Numbered from the stretch's first letter, positions 1 through 11,005 are shown. The stretch: 64,000 nt of DNA from Strongylocentrotus purpuratus (GCF_000002235.5 NW_022145605.1:31297274-31361273); one strand, 5' to 3'. The notes: generated by a model from the letters alone, not told the origin. A program made the numbers and translations.

Positions 1-739
1 AATTCCTTTTTTTTTTTTATCCCACTTATTTCATCAGATTCAGCTGTGGGTAGAGCTTTACACGTTTCACATGATACCCCAAAACCCAAAATGTTCTGGT
101 TTGCACATTATGTTTACTATTTTACTCCCGAAAATAAATAATTTGTCATAATAAATGCTTCAAAAAGAGTTTAAAGTTTTATTCTCAAATATCATCATTA
201 AATAAACCATGTATTTTTATCCTTTAAACTACCACATATTCACTGTTAATTTCCCTGCTTGATTGTACAACTGAGTGCCCCCCCCCCCCCCCGCCAAGGC
301 TTTGCTGCTCATTATGATAATTCTCAAAATCATCATTTATGAACTGTTATTATTATTATTTTTTTCATTTTTAGTATTATTGTTAATATTATTATTATGA
401 TTATTATTATTATTATAATTATTAGTATCATCAATATCATGTTCATTTAGGTTGATATATTTTCCTTAAAAAAACGTTGGTCGCTATGTACAACAGTTAA
501 TTACATGTACTCAATATCATTTCACCTTCAATGATAGCTATTACGTATAACTGATCAGACATTGTCATAATAACAGTGTTGGCGAAATCGGTGAAGCAAT
601 GACCGTGCCAGACAAGGGATTCTTGTGTTTGTAGAACATCCTTAATTATTCATTATGAATTTCAATAGCTGGATATGGTTATTATTTTGTATATCCTTCA
701 GCTGTCATTGCTTCGTGATTAATCGGTGGTTTGAATTGT
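1..739. repeat. Unit 1 upstream spacer (poly-C and ATT microsatellite)
   Basis: The window opens inside unit 1, just after where the MADD remnant should lie. The spacer holds a run of about 15 C at 278-292 and an ATT/TTA microsatellite at about 345-440. Its first 200 bases share variants with unit 4 (GCTGTGGGTAGAGC) that the other units lack. No gene seen. Confidence 0.7.
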
Positions 740-743
740 GAAA

Positions 744-945
744 TGACAGTTTAGCTATTTACTAATGAAATACAAAATGACAGTTTAAATTAGTTGATAA
801 TGAAATAGGAGATTACAGTTTAATTAACCAAAGGTAAATTGTTTTCATAAAAAACTTTGTCTGAATTTGCATGAATTGACCCGCCCTCATCACAAATTTA
901 ATTTTTTTAGATCCTATAAAAGGAGGTTAAATGATTTGTTTCATC
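744..945 (+). promoter_or_regulatory. Gene 1 promoter: three phased TGACAG-type motifs and TATA box
   Basis: TGACAGTTTA lies at 744 and 778 and the variant TTACAGTTTA at 813, spaced 34 and 35 bp. A CCCGCCC box (GC-box-like) follows, then TATAAAAG at 915-922. Transcription probably starts near 945 in TCATCATTCA. The ATG is 95 bp after the TATA box. TGACAG is the core site of TALE homeodomain factors (Meis/Prep/TGIF); that assignment is inference. The same architecture precedes all nine genes with almost identical spacing. Confidence 0.75.
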
Positions 946-1009
946 ATTCACTCATCATTCTTCGATACTTCACTAGATTCAAAGCATTCGAGTCAGCGAA
1001 CCTTCTAAC

Positions 1010-3036
1010 ATGGCTTCAGTAGTAAGTACACATTTCGGTTACAGACCTAACGTATCTCGTTTCTGATATTTGCTTCGTTATCAATATCAAACTAGTATAT
1101 CTCAATTCGAGAAGGGCATTTTACTTAAGAGATGGGTTGTGACATAGTAGTAAAAGAATTTGCTATGTTTAGTTTTGTAACAATGGTGTCATGGTATAGT
1201 TCATTCACTTAACTCTCAATCCTAGGGTTAAGGGTTCGAATCCCAGCCAGATACTAACGTCCTCTGGTAAGACATTAATTCATATTTCAAGTTCAAGTTC
1301 AAGTTCAAGTTTTATTTCCACATGTGGTTCATAAAAAACAACAAGTATACATACATGTTCAGACGTATAAAAAAACCACAATTAACCAACAATAATATTA
1401 AGAGAAACAAAATCTAAGAACAACTAAATACATGTAGATATAAAAAACATTTGGGGGACCAACAAAGGCCAGGGGCCTGTCGAGGCTAATCTCTACCCAG
1501 GGATAGTTGTTCGGGTAATGATGATTGCAGGTACCTCAGGACGAACAGCATTGATGCTGATGAGGTTTCCCTGCGTAAACGAAGGTGTAAAATTATATAT
1601 CTGTCGGAAACTTCGAAATTGTTTTGGAGGTTCTGATGTTTTCTTATTGTACCTATTTGCACAGACAAAATCTTCATGCAAGCAATACATTCTCTATGGA
1701 TTACATTGAACTTTTTTGTTTTATTCTATACCGCTTTGTTGCAGTGCTAAATACTCCCGGAATGTATCCGAGACAAATCATTGATTTTGACGCGGCTCTT
1801 TCTTTATTTCCAGGTAAAAACCCTGTCCCTTTGCCTGTGCCTAATTGCATTTTTTACACTGGAAATCAAAGGTAAGAACGCATCTTTATTATTTAAATTT
1901 TATCATGTTTTATTATGAGTTAAGAACGAAGATGACAAATAATACCACTTGGGTCTCTTTGGGTAAAGACGTCGTTCATGGGGAAATGTGCAATGTATTT
2001 TACATGGAAATAATATATGTCAATATAATGAATAACATGTTAAGGATGGAATATGCAATAATTTTCAATGGTTATTAAAGATTCTGTCTCACAGTAAATA
2101 TATCAGGGGACACCAATTTTGTTTTGTAAAATCTGTAATTTACTAGTAAATTATTTGTTGGTATACGATATAAAGTCAAACGAATACATTTTTTCTTGTT
2201 ATTTATGTACTTAATGATATTGTTTATTACGAATTTCATTGGTACAGTGATTCAAATATTTATTTTATCTTTATTAATTGACATGATTGAGGGATGATTT
2301 CGCAGGAATTTCATATGTTGTGTGACTATCCGTTTCGTCTTAATTAAATATTCTGTCGTTGTACGTGCATTAAAAAAAAAAAAACCTATGGATTCAAAAG
2401 AGGTAGTATTGGAGAACAGGTTATAAACAAGATTTTATTTTGCTTAAAGTGTCATTGTGATCGCTAAATTCACACCACTTTCTCCTAATTACAGCTCAAA
2501 CCACCGATCGCACTTCGGAGTTTCAAGCCCTCTGTGATAGATACAGAACAGTGATGAACGACTGTGAAGAAAGACTTCCCGGGCTAGTGACTGCTGATGA
2601 GCAGGCTTTGCTGAAGTCAGCCGATAATAATCAGGTGTGTTTGGAAGAGGAAGGTGAAACGAACTTTGCCGATGCTTGTGAGATCTTGGAGAGCGTTTGC
2701 ATCCGAGTTGTCTCGTGTTCCGCTTCAGGTAAGGAACATCGTCGAATTTTTTGTTGTTGGTTTGGGGGGGGGGGGGTGGTATATTTTATGTTGGAATTCG
2801 GTTCATCTAGGAGCCATTATTGTTGCAGGGGCAAAATGTCGTATTAAAACCTTTTGCTCAGATGTCACTTTATCAAACGATCTGCCGGATTGATATTATG
2901 ATGAGTTGTTAATAGATTACGGTATATTCAAGGAAATAATTGATGTGTTTTCTCATCCCATACAGCTCGTTTTAGACGTTCTTCCTCCGTCTCTGCTTCT
3001 GCTGAATCCTCTGTTGAGTCTAGTGAAACAGACTAA
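1010..3036 (+). CDS. Gene 1: small secreted six-cysteine protein, four exons
   Basis: Coding exons are 1010-1021, 1814-1871, 2495-2728 and 2966-3036, all with GT-AG introns and continuous phase (375 nt, 124 residues). Exon 1 gives MASV; exon 2 gives VKTLSLCLCLIAFFTLEIK, which completes a signal peptide (copies 2-8 have V in place of the second F). Cleavage after Ala would leave an N-terminal Gln. The mature domain has six Cys spaced C-x9-C-x24-C-x12-C-x6-C-x5-C in a probably helical fold. Exon 4 encodes RFRR, a furin consensus, then a Ser/Glu tail with three S-x-E sites. This copy has ERLPG, LLKSAD and the unique SCSAS where others have SCPAS. Net charge is strongly acidic, so a classic cationic antimicrobial peptide is unlikely. 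I do not recognise the family. An ATTAAA near 3224 is a possible polyadenylation signal. Confidence 0.85.
1180..1590 (+). mobile_element. tRNA-derived SINE in intron 1 of gene 1, interrupted
   Basis: The head has an A-box-like TGGTATAGTTCA at 1192-1203 and a B box GGTTCGAATCC at 1233-1243, as in tRNA-derived SINEs. The body continues (TTTGCCACTCTCTACCC-type sequence in the other units) to about 1590; the 3' end is not sharp. It is split by a LINE-tail insertion at 1288-1489. Not a functional tRNA: no acceptor stem closes. Confidence 0.65.
1288..1489 (-). mobile_element. 5'-truncated LINE 3' tail inserted in the SINE
   Basis: About 200 bp present only in unit 1. On the minus strand it ends in four AACTTG repeats, the usual simple-repeat 3' tail of CR1/L2-like LINEs. 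The other SINE-bearing units run straight through this point, so the insertion postdates the array's duplication. Confidence 0.6.
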
Positions 3037-3329
3037 GAAGGCCATCTCCATGACATGTCAAAGGTCGTTACCTTGAATATCGTCTTTAAAGGAGATCAAA
3101 GAGTCTTGTTCTGTCATCTGCTAGACATCTGACTTTCTATTTATTGTAATTCATTTCAATCTATTTCTATGTATTGATCACCTACACATTATAAAAGCAA
3201 TTTATTTTGCGACTTCAAGATGATTAAATGGTGTCATAATACTGCTCTAATCACAATAGATATTAGAGTCTTACACATACTGTAATTCATTCAATTTAAG
3301 CCAATCCTTCATCATCCGTGATTATCAAT

Positions 3330-3585
3330 AGACTGCATTATACTTATTATCGCCTTTATCTGCATTGTACATTGTGTTTACTAATTGGTTACATTGTTCA
3401 CGTTAGTACTTTTATACACTATATACCTATTATCGTTTGTATCTTTGTGTTATTATCTATGTATAATGTATAAGAATTGTATTCACAAGTCATGCATTGC
3501 TTTTTATACTTTGATGTTTGTTTGTACTCTCATACCCCGGAGGGGGTTAAAGAGTCAATACAATTCTAAATTATAAATTCTCATG
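3330..3585 (+). mobile_element. Unit 1 LINE-like 3' tail downstream of gene 1
   Basis: The stretch ends in TGTACTC-CATACCCCGGAGGGGG, then AGTCAATACAATTC and AAATTCT-type repeats, a pattern typical of LINE 3' ends. Unit 9 lacks the block, which supports an insertion. The rest of the flank (3037-3329 and 3586-4229) is AT-rich unit sequence without a gene; an AATAAA lies at about 4184. Confidence 0.45.
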
Positions 3586-4229
3586 TAATATACAACAAAG
3601 TGATATTCAGCTCCAAGCAAACTAAACTGATAAACTTATTTTTTCTTAACTTACATTTATAATAGTCATCTGGGATGGCATATAAAACTTGAATTACTTA
3701 CATCAATGTTATTCTTTTTGTATATTATGCGGTATTGAGGATCATTTTCCCAGACCCAAATTACGATTTTCGAATTGTCGTTCTAAGGCTCAACAGTCTT
3801 TGATATATACCTGATATCTATTTATGATCCAAAACCTTTAATAATAATAATAATCCTAATCATGACAGTTAATATCAAATTCTCTTCTGACTAATTTTCA
3901 ATTTGTGTTGACTCTAGTTTCAAGGATATTTTTGTTATGTATACAAATTTGATTTGCGTAGTTACAACATAACTTATACAGGCTAGTGCCCTGTTTTGAA
4001 TTTGTACTATTTTTATTCATAAGTTGGTGGCACATATTCAAGTTGTATTGATGTTATTTTTGTATTAACATACTCATTTTTTGTCTTTCTTGAATTGATT
4101 AGATTTTAATAACTTATTTATAACAAGAAACTTGTAAATTAAATCCTTTGATTGATATGAGGGCATACTATTTCTTTGAAATAAAATTCTAACCAAACGA
4201 AAAAACTGTCTTGAATATTTAATTGTTGA

Positions 4230-4945
4230 TCTTTAAGAATGAAGTTGTGCTACGACCAATATTGAAGAGTGATTTTGAATAGAGGAAATGTAGCATGCAA
4301 TGAGATGATACAAAACTAGGGGATAGAAAAAAAAAGCAATATGAGAGGGTCGATAGAGAAAGAAAAAGAAAGGGGAGAGGTAGGAAGAAAAGGGGAGATG
4401 GCGTGGAAAAAAGAGAGAGAGGGGTGGAGAGAGCGAGATAGAAAGAGAGAGAATGGGAGAGAGAGGGAAGAGTCTGGATAAAGACGAAAAGAGAAGGGGG
4501 GAGAGAGAAAAAAAAGAGAGAAAAGAGAAGGGATAGGGAGAGAGAGACAGACAGAGAAAAGATGTGGTATCATGAAATAGAGAGAAAGAATGAGATGAGC
4601 TCCGACGCTCTGGCGACAATTGTACATCACTATTTGTTATCCTTGTGCTGCATGTTTCTGTTTTTCACGTGCAATAAAAACATAAGTACAACAAAATTGT
4701 ACTGAGCCTTTTTCTTCAAAGATAGGGTTACTTATGGCTAGGGTTGCTATTGCGTTTAGGGTTAGGGTTATTGTTAGGGTAATGCATGTGTAGTGTTTGG
4801 TCCAGCGTTGCATTTAATATGAAGAGGTCAGTGTTACGCGGAGCATCTGTCGTTCAACCGGATAGAGAGAGAAAGGGGGAGAGATAGACATACAGAGAGA
4901 GAGAGAGAGAGAGAATGGGTTGGAGGGAGAGATAGAGAGAGAGAG
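4230..4945. repeat. Unit 1 GA-rich microsatellite block with telomere-like stretch
   Basis: Two purine tracts of (GA)n with GGGA/AAAGA interruptions, about 4320-4600 and 4862-4945. Between them are a conserved GCTCCGACGCTCTGGCGACA segment, an AATAAA, and a degenerate TTAGGG stretch at about 4737-4782. The long Ser/Leu-rich reading frames on the minus strand here are microsatellite artefacts. Confidence 0.85.
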
Positions 4946-5809
4946 GTATCAATGTCTATCTTAAAATAAGAAGAGATGCAAGCTGAAATAAAAGAATATC
5001 ATACAGATGTTGTATAGTGCCTGAGGATGTGACAATGTACCCAGATGTCGAATGTTACGTTTGTAATATACATTTTTACATTCGAAATCATTTGATTTGA
5101 ATTATCATTTGATAAATACAGGCATAAATAAGAACGACGATGGTGATTAGAACATCCTTTAACAAAAGAGGATATTTCCAGAAAGATCGACTTTTTGTAA
5201 CTTAATTTGAAGTCAATTTATTTAATTAAAGTTCATATTTCCATACTCATGGTTAGAAGACAAAATGATAATTATTGAAATAAAGTTAGTAATGAACATG
5301 AAAGTAATGATAACGATTTTGGTCTTGGAAATGTTATGCTGTATGTATGTATTGATTAATTTATTCATTTTATTTCAATTGGATAAAGTCTTTTTCCCGG
5401 CTATTTGAATAAGTTCATTACAAAAAATACACTCTGATTTCATCATGTGACATGAATATGATTACAGGAAACTCTTAATTTGCTACATGTAGACGAAATA
5501 TCTACATGATAATTTAATAATTGATACTTTGTCGTTCATTTTCACCATCGAATGACGCCCATCATGAACATAACGTCAATTACTCCCCCCAAAAGTTCTG
5601 CATGTTTTGATTTTTAGATTTTTTTGTTGTTGATTTTTGTTGTTGGGGAATAGACATCTGATCTTATGTGGCTGTGAGAATGGAGATATATTGAAACACA
5701 AAATGCATTTACAAGGCCTTCATTTAACATATTAAAGTGGTCCGATATCGATATTGGAACGGAATAGATCAAAATAGTTTTATTTTCAGGGAATTGAACA
5801 AAAAACATC

Positions 5810-6345
5810 AAGGGCCTACAAAAACAACATCCAAAGTAATTGTTATATATGTTATACGAAATTGACTGCCAATACGCGAACTCGAATGCCCGAGTTCATC
5901 TTCCAACAATAATTGCCGGTGAGTTTGATTGATTCTTGGCTCACGCGCTAGACGGAATTCATTTGAATGATGAAAGTGTAAAACCCCATTCACAAGACTC
6001 TATATTGAATGACTGAAGTATAGTTTGAATGACAGTCTCCGCCAAAAATGACGTCTGTGCTAAATTGGACGAACCTTTGAGCGAACCTTTGTTAAAAAAT
6101 ATCGTAAATAAATTTAATTACACGTGACAGTTAATTGGAATATGGCAGACGATCTAAAAAAATAAATAGGAAAATTACCAAACAGATTAGTTTTCATTTG
6201 TTTTGGACCGGTGGAGTTTATAAACACATGTAAAATAAAACCACTGCCGAGCTGTCAAAAAGACAATTGATTGGCGGAATAGATATAATTATGGAAGGCA
6301 GAACCGTTGCCGCTGGAATTAAAGTCAAAGATAATAACATATTCA
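5810..6345 (+). pseudogene. Unit 1 MADD-gene remnant
   Basis: Conserved promoter-like stretch with CACGTGAC (E-box) followed by ATGGCAGACGAT at 6142, then a broken reading frame with several stops. The best-kept copy is in unit 3, the longest in the inverted segment near 58 kb. Identity of the parent gene unknown. The preceding 4946-5809 is AT-rich spacer without a gene. Confidence 0.5.
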
Positions 6346-6349
6346 TTCA

Positions 6350-7195
6350 CAGTTTATAATATTAATAACATATACAAGATAATTTGAAAAACTTTAATCT
6401 TTATTTCCCCCCTTTTTGTTTAATCCCACTTATATCATCAGATTCAGCTGAGGGTAGAGACTTACACGTTTTACATGTTACCCCAAAACCCAAAATGTTC
6501 TTGTTGGCACATTATGATTACTATTTTACTCCCGACAATAACCAATTTGTCATAATAAATGCTTCAAAAAGAGTTTAATATTTTATTCTCAAATATCATC
6601 ATTAAGTAAACCATGTATTTATATCATTTAAACTATCATTGGAAGTAATCACGTATTTTCACTGTTAATTTCCCTGCTTGATTGTACAACTGAGTGTCCC
6701 CCCCCCCCACCAAGGCTTTACTGTTCATTATGATAATTTCAAAATCATCATTTATCACTACTGTTATTATTATTATTTTTTTCATTTTTAGTATTATTGT
6801 TAATATTGTTTTATCATTATCATTAGTTGTTATGACAATAAATATTATTATTATTATTATACTTATTATTATTATTATTAATATCATAATATGTTTCATT
6901 TAGGTTGACATTTTTCCCTTACAAAAACCTTGGTTGCTATGTACAACAGTTAATTAGATGTATTCAATATCATTTCACCTTCAATGGTAGCTATTACGTA
7001 TAACTGATCAGACAATGTCAAATTATAACAGTGTTGACGAAATCGGTGAAGCAATTACCGTGCCAATCAAGGGATTCTTGTGTTTGTAGAACATCCTAAA
7101 TTATTCATTATGAATTTCAATAGCTGAATATGGTTATTATTTTGTATATCCTTCAGCTGTCATTAATTCATGATCAATCGGTGGTTTGAATTGTG
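6350..7195. repeat. Unit 2 upstream spacer
   Basis: C run at 6698-6708 and ATT/TTA microsatellite at about 6765-6890. The opposing reading frames made of Ile/Met over the microsatellite are not genes. Confidence 0.7.
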
Positions 7196-7198
7196 AAA

Positions 7199-7400
7199 TG
7201 ACAGTTTAGCTGTTTACTAATGAAATACAAAACGACAGTTTAAATTAGTTGATAATGAAATAGGAGATTACAGTATAATTAACCAAAGGTAAATTGTTTT
7301 CATAAAAAAAGTTTGTCTCAATTTGCATGAATTGACCCGCCCTCATCACAAATTTAATTTTTTTAGATCCTATAAAAGGAGGTTAAATGATTTGTTTCAT
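7199..7400 (+). promoter_or_regulatory. Gene 2 promoter
   Basis: Motif triplet at 7199 (TGACAGTTTA), 7233 (CGACAGTTTA) and 7268 (TTACAGTATA); TATAAAAG at 7371-7378. The first motif to TATA distance is 172 bp and TATA to ATG is 95 bp. The third motif is the most degraded of the nine. Confidence 0.75.
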
Positions 7401-7465
7401 CATTCACTCATCATTCTTCGATACTTCATTAGATTCAAAGCATTTGAGTCAACGAACCTTCTAAC

Positions 7466-9463
7466 ATGGCTTCAGTAGTAAGTACAATTTTCCGTTACAG
7501 ACCTAACGTATCTCGTTTCTGATATTAGCTTCATTATCAAAATCAAACTAGTATATCTCAATTCGAGAAGGGCATTTTACTTAAGAGATGGGATGTGACA
7601 TAGTAATAAAACAATTTGTTATGTTTAGTTTTTGTTACAATGGTGTCATGGTATAGTTCATTCACTTAACTCTCAATCCTATGGTTAAGGGTTCGAATCC
7701 CAGCCAGATACTAACGTCCTCTGGTAAGACATTAATCCATATTTGCCACTCTCTACCCAGGGATAGTTGCTGGGGTAATAATGATTCCTCAGGACGAACA
7801 ACATTGATGCTGATGAGGTTTCCTTGTGTAAACGGAGGTGTAAAATTATATATACAATCTGTCGGCAAACTTCGAAATTGTTTTGGAGGTTCTGATGTTT
7901 TCTTATTTTGCCTGTTTGCACGGATGAAATCTTCATGCAAGCAATACATTCTCTGTGGATTACATTGCACTTTTTTGTTTAATTCTATACCAATTTGTTG
8001 CAGTGATAAATACTCCCGGAATTTATCCGAGACAAACTATTGATTTTGACGCGGCTCTTTCTTTATTTCCAGGTAAAAACCCTGTCCCTTTGCCTGTGCC
8101 TAATTGCATTTGTTACACTGGAAATCAAAGGTAAGAACGCATCTTTATTATTTAAATTTTATCATGTTTAATTATGAGTTTAGAACGAAGATGACAAATA
8201 ATACCACTTGGGTCTCTTCGGGTACATACGTCATTCATGGGGAACTGTGCAATGCATTTCACATGGAAATAATATATATCAAATAATGAATATCATGTTT
8301 ATGATGGAATATGCAATGATTTTCAATGGTTATTAAAGATTCTGTCTCACAGTAAATATATTAGGGGACATCGAGTAGTTTTTGTAAAGCCTGTAATTGA
8401 CTTTTAAATCATTTATTTGTGATATGAAGTCAAACGAATACATTTGTTATTGTTATTTATGTGCTCAATGATATTGTTCATAACGAATTTCATTGGTACG
8501 GCGATTCGAATATTATTTACATGATTGAGGGATGATTTCGCAGGAATTCTATGTGTTTTGTGACTATCCGTGTCATCTAAATTGAAAATTCTGTCGTTGT
8601 ACGTGCATTAAAAATATAAAAACCTATTGATTCAAAAGAGGTTGCATTGGAGAACAGGCAAAATTCTGTTTTGCTTAAAATGACATTGTAATCGCTAAAT
8701 TCACATTACTTTCTCCTAATTACAGCTCAAACCACCGATCGCACTTTGATTGATGAGATGATTTTGCAAGAAATTTATATTATTTGTGACTGTTCATTTC
8801 ATCTAAATTGAATATTCCTTCGTTGTACGTGGATTCATAAAAAGATATATTGATTCAAAAGAGGGAGTATTGGAGAACAAGTTATAAACAAAATCTCATT
8901 GTGTTCTCTAAAATCGCATTACTTTCTCCTAATTATAGCCCAAACGACCGATCGCACTTCGGAGTTTCAAGCCCTCTGTGATAGATACAGAACAGTGATG
9001 AACGACTGTGAAGAAAAACTTCCCGGGCTAGTGACTGCTGATGAGCAAGCTTTGCTGAATTCAGCCGATAATAATCAGGTGTGTTTGGAAGAGGAAGGAG
9101 AAACGAACTTTGCCGATGCTTGTGAGATCTTGGAGAGCGTTTGCATCCGAGTTGTCTCGTGTCCTGCTTCAGGTAAGGAACATCACTGAAGTAACTATTT
9201 TTACTGGGGAGGGGGAGTGGTATACTTTCTTTATGAAATCGATTCATCTAGGAGCAATAATTGTCGCGGGGAAAAAATGTCGAAAACTTTTTGCTCATAT
9301 GTCACTTCATCAAACAATCTGCCGGATTGATTGTGAGTCGTAAAATAGATTACAGTATCTCATAATTTATGTGTTTTTATCACCCCATACAGCTCGTTTT
9401 AGGCGTTCTTCCTCTGTCTCTGCCTCTGCTGAATCATCCGTTGAGTCTAGTGAAACAGACTAA
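7466..9463 (+). CDS. Gene 2: small secreted six-cysteine protein, four exons
   Basis: Exons 7466-7477, 8073-8130, 8939-9172 and 9393-9463; 124 residues. The protein is identical to those of genes 5 and 7 (ERLPG replaced by EKLPG, LLNSAD, SCPAS, tail SSSVSASAESSVESSETD). Its DNA is mosaic: the 5' part, including the duplicated intron 2 end, matches genes 4-7, while from about 9164 the exon 3 end, intron 3 and 3' flank match gene 3 (GTCCTGCTTCAG in place of GTCCCGCTTCAG). A switch point therefore lies between 9099 and 9164. A decoy acceptor at 8726 could give a truncated product (see separate entry). Confidence 0.85.
7640..7845 (+). mobile_element. tRNA-derived SINE in intron 1 of gene 2
   Basis: A-box-like sequence at 7649-7660 and B box at 7690-7700, with the SINE body uninterrupted. 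This copy shows the pre-insertion state of the unit 1 LINE-tail site. Confidence 0.65.
8524..8960 (+). repeat. Tandem duplication of the intron 2 end and exon 3 start, gene 2
   Basis: About 215 bp occurs twice in diverged form. The first copy ends in TACAG followed by the opening codons of exon 3 (acceptor at 8725/8726) but then runs back into intron sequence. Use of this acceptor would read AQTTDRT, then 21 unrelated residues and a stop. The downstream copy has the functional acceptor at 8938/8939. Confidence 0.75.
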
Positions 9464-9784
9464 GAAGGCCATCGCCAAATATCGTCTTTGAAGAAGATTA
9501 GAGATCATTCTTCTGCACCTAGTAGTTATCTGAAGTTTAATTTATTGTTATTCATTTTTATTTAATTTTACGTATTTATAATTAAACAATAATGTAGGCC
9601 TATTAATTCCGCCATTTTGAGATGATTAGATGCCTACATAATGTAATGCTCTCGGGACTGCCCTCATCAAAATAGATATTAAAGTTTCATAATAGTGTTT
9701 TTAATTTAATTCAAGCTAAGTCTTCATCATCCGTGATTGGTATATTAACATCTGTGTTGCTATAGCCTTCTTTGTTTACTCTTT

Positions 9785-10062
9785 AGCTTGTAAATAGACT
9801 GCATTATACTTATACATTCTATTATCAATTGTTACTATCTACATTGTATGTATATATTGTATTTACTAGTTGGTTACATTGTTCACGTTAGTACTTTCAT
9901 CCCCTATATACCTATTATCGTTTGTACCTATGTGTCATTATCTATGTATAATGTATAAGAATTGTATGCATTGCTTTTTATACTTTAATGTTTGTTTGTA
10001 CTCCCGTACCCCGAGAGGGGGTCAAAGAGTCAATAAAATTCTAAATTCTTAATTCTAATGTA
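9785..10062 (+). mobile_element. Unit 2 LINE-like 3' tail
   Basis: Ends TGTACTCCCGTACCCCGAGA-GGGGGTC and AGTCAATAAAATTC with AAATTCT-type repeats. Here and in unit 3 the AATAAA is intact (about 10032) and could serve the gene as polyadenylation signal. The remaining 3' flank to 10,660 is AT-rich with no gene. Confidence 0.45.
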
Positions 10063-10659
10063 ATATAAAACAAAGTGATAAACAGCTCCTAGCAAACTAA
10101 AATGATAAACTTATTCTTCCTTATCTTACATTTATAATAGGCATCTATGATGGTATTTAAAACTTGAATTTACTTACATCAATATTTTTTTTTTGTGTAG
10201 ATTATTTAGTATTTAGGATCATTTCATTTTCTCAGACCCAAATTAGGATTTTCGATTTAATCGTTCTATGGTTCACCAATCTTTGATATATATCTGGTAT
10301 TTATTTATGATCTAATACTTTAATACTAATCGTAATCTATTACAGTTAATTTCAAATTCTTTTCTGGCTAATTTACAATCTGTGTTGACTTTAGTTTCTT
10401 CTTTATACAAATTAGATTTGCGTAGTTACAACATGCTTTATACAGAGTAGTGTCCTGTTCTGAATAGGTACTATTTGTATTATAAGTTGATGGCAGATAT
10501 TATTGTTTTTTATTTTGATGACCATACTAATTTTGTTCTTTCTTGATTTGGTTTGATTTTAATAACTTGTTAATAACAGCAAACTGGTAAACTAAAGTAT
10601 TTGACTAATATGAGGGCATACTAATTCTTGTTAAATAAAATTCTAACCAAAGGAAAGAA

Positions 10660-10958
10660 CTGTCGTGAATATATACTTTTTGATCGTCAAGACTTTAGTT
10701 GTGCTACGATCAGGCCGATATGGCAGAATGATTTGGAAGAGAGGATTGAAGCATGCAATGAGATGGGACAAAACTAGAGAAAAGACAACGAAGCGATAGG
10801 AGAGGGTCGTTAATGAAAAAAAAGGAAAAGGAGAGAGGTAGGAACAGAAGGGGAGATGGTATGGACAATAGAGAGAGGGGGGAGGGTGAGAGCGAGATAG
10901 AAAGAGAGAGAACAGGAGAGAGGGGAGAGCTAGAAAAAGAAAAAGAGACAGAGAGAAA

Positions 10959-11005
<47 letters not shown>

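Noticed and set aside
1183-1249. tRNA gene in intron 1
   Set aside because: A- and B-box sequences are present, but the acceptor and anticodon stems do not close and the sequence continues into a SINE body.
1010-3036. Assignment to the sea urchin 185/333 (SpTrf) family or to cationic antimicrobial peptides
   Set aside because: 185/333 genes have two exons and encode proteins rich in Gly and His without this Cys pattern. The mature product here is strongly acidic, unlike defensin- or strongylocin-type peptides. Only the GA-flanked tandem layout is similar.
3385-3576. Repeated hydrophobic frame MVTLFTLVLLYT... downstream of each gene
   Set aside because: It sits in the T-rich LINE-like 3' tail, its end varies among units, and it has no conserved start context.
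5808-5993. Conserved 60-codon minus-strand frame (MNGVLHFHHSNEF...) in most units
   Set aside because: It lies over the promoter-like flank of the MADD remnant. It is altered in unit 3 and in the inverted copy, and has no signal or domain. Conservation is explained by recent duplication of the unit.
6636-6903. Ile-rich opposing frames over the ATT microsatellites
   Set aside because: Pure microsatellite translation on both strands.
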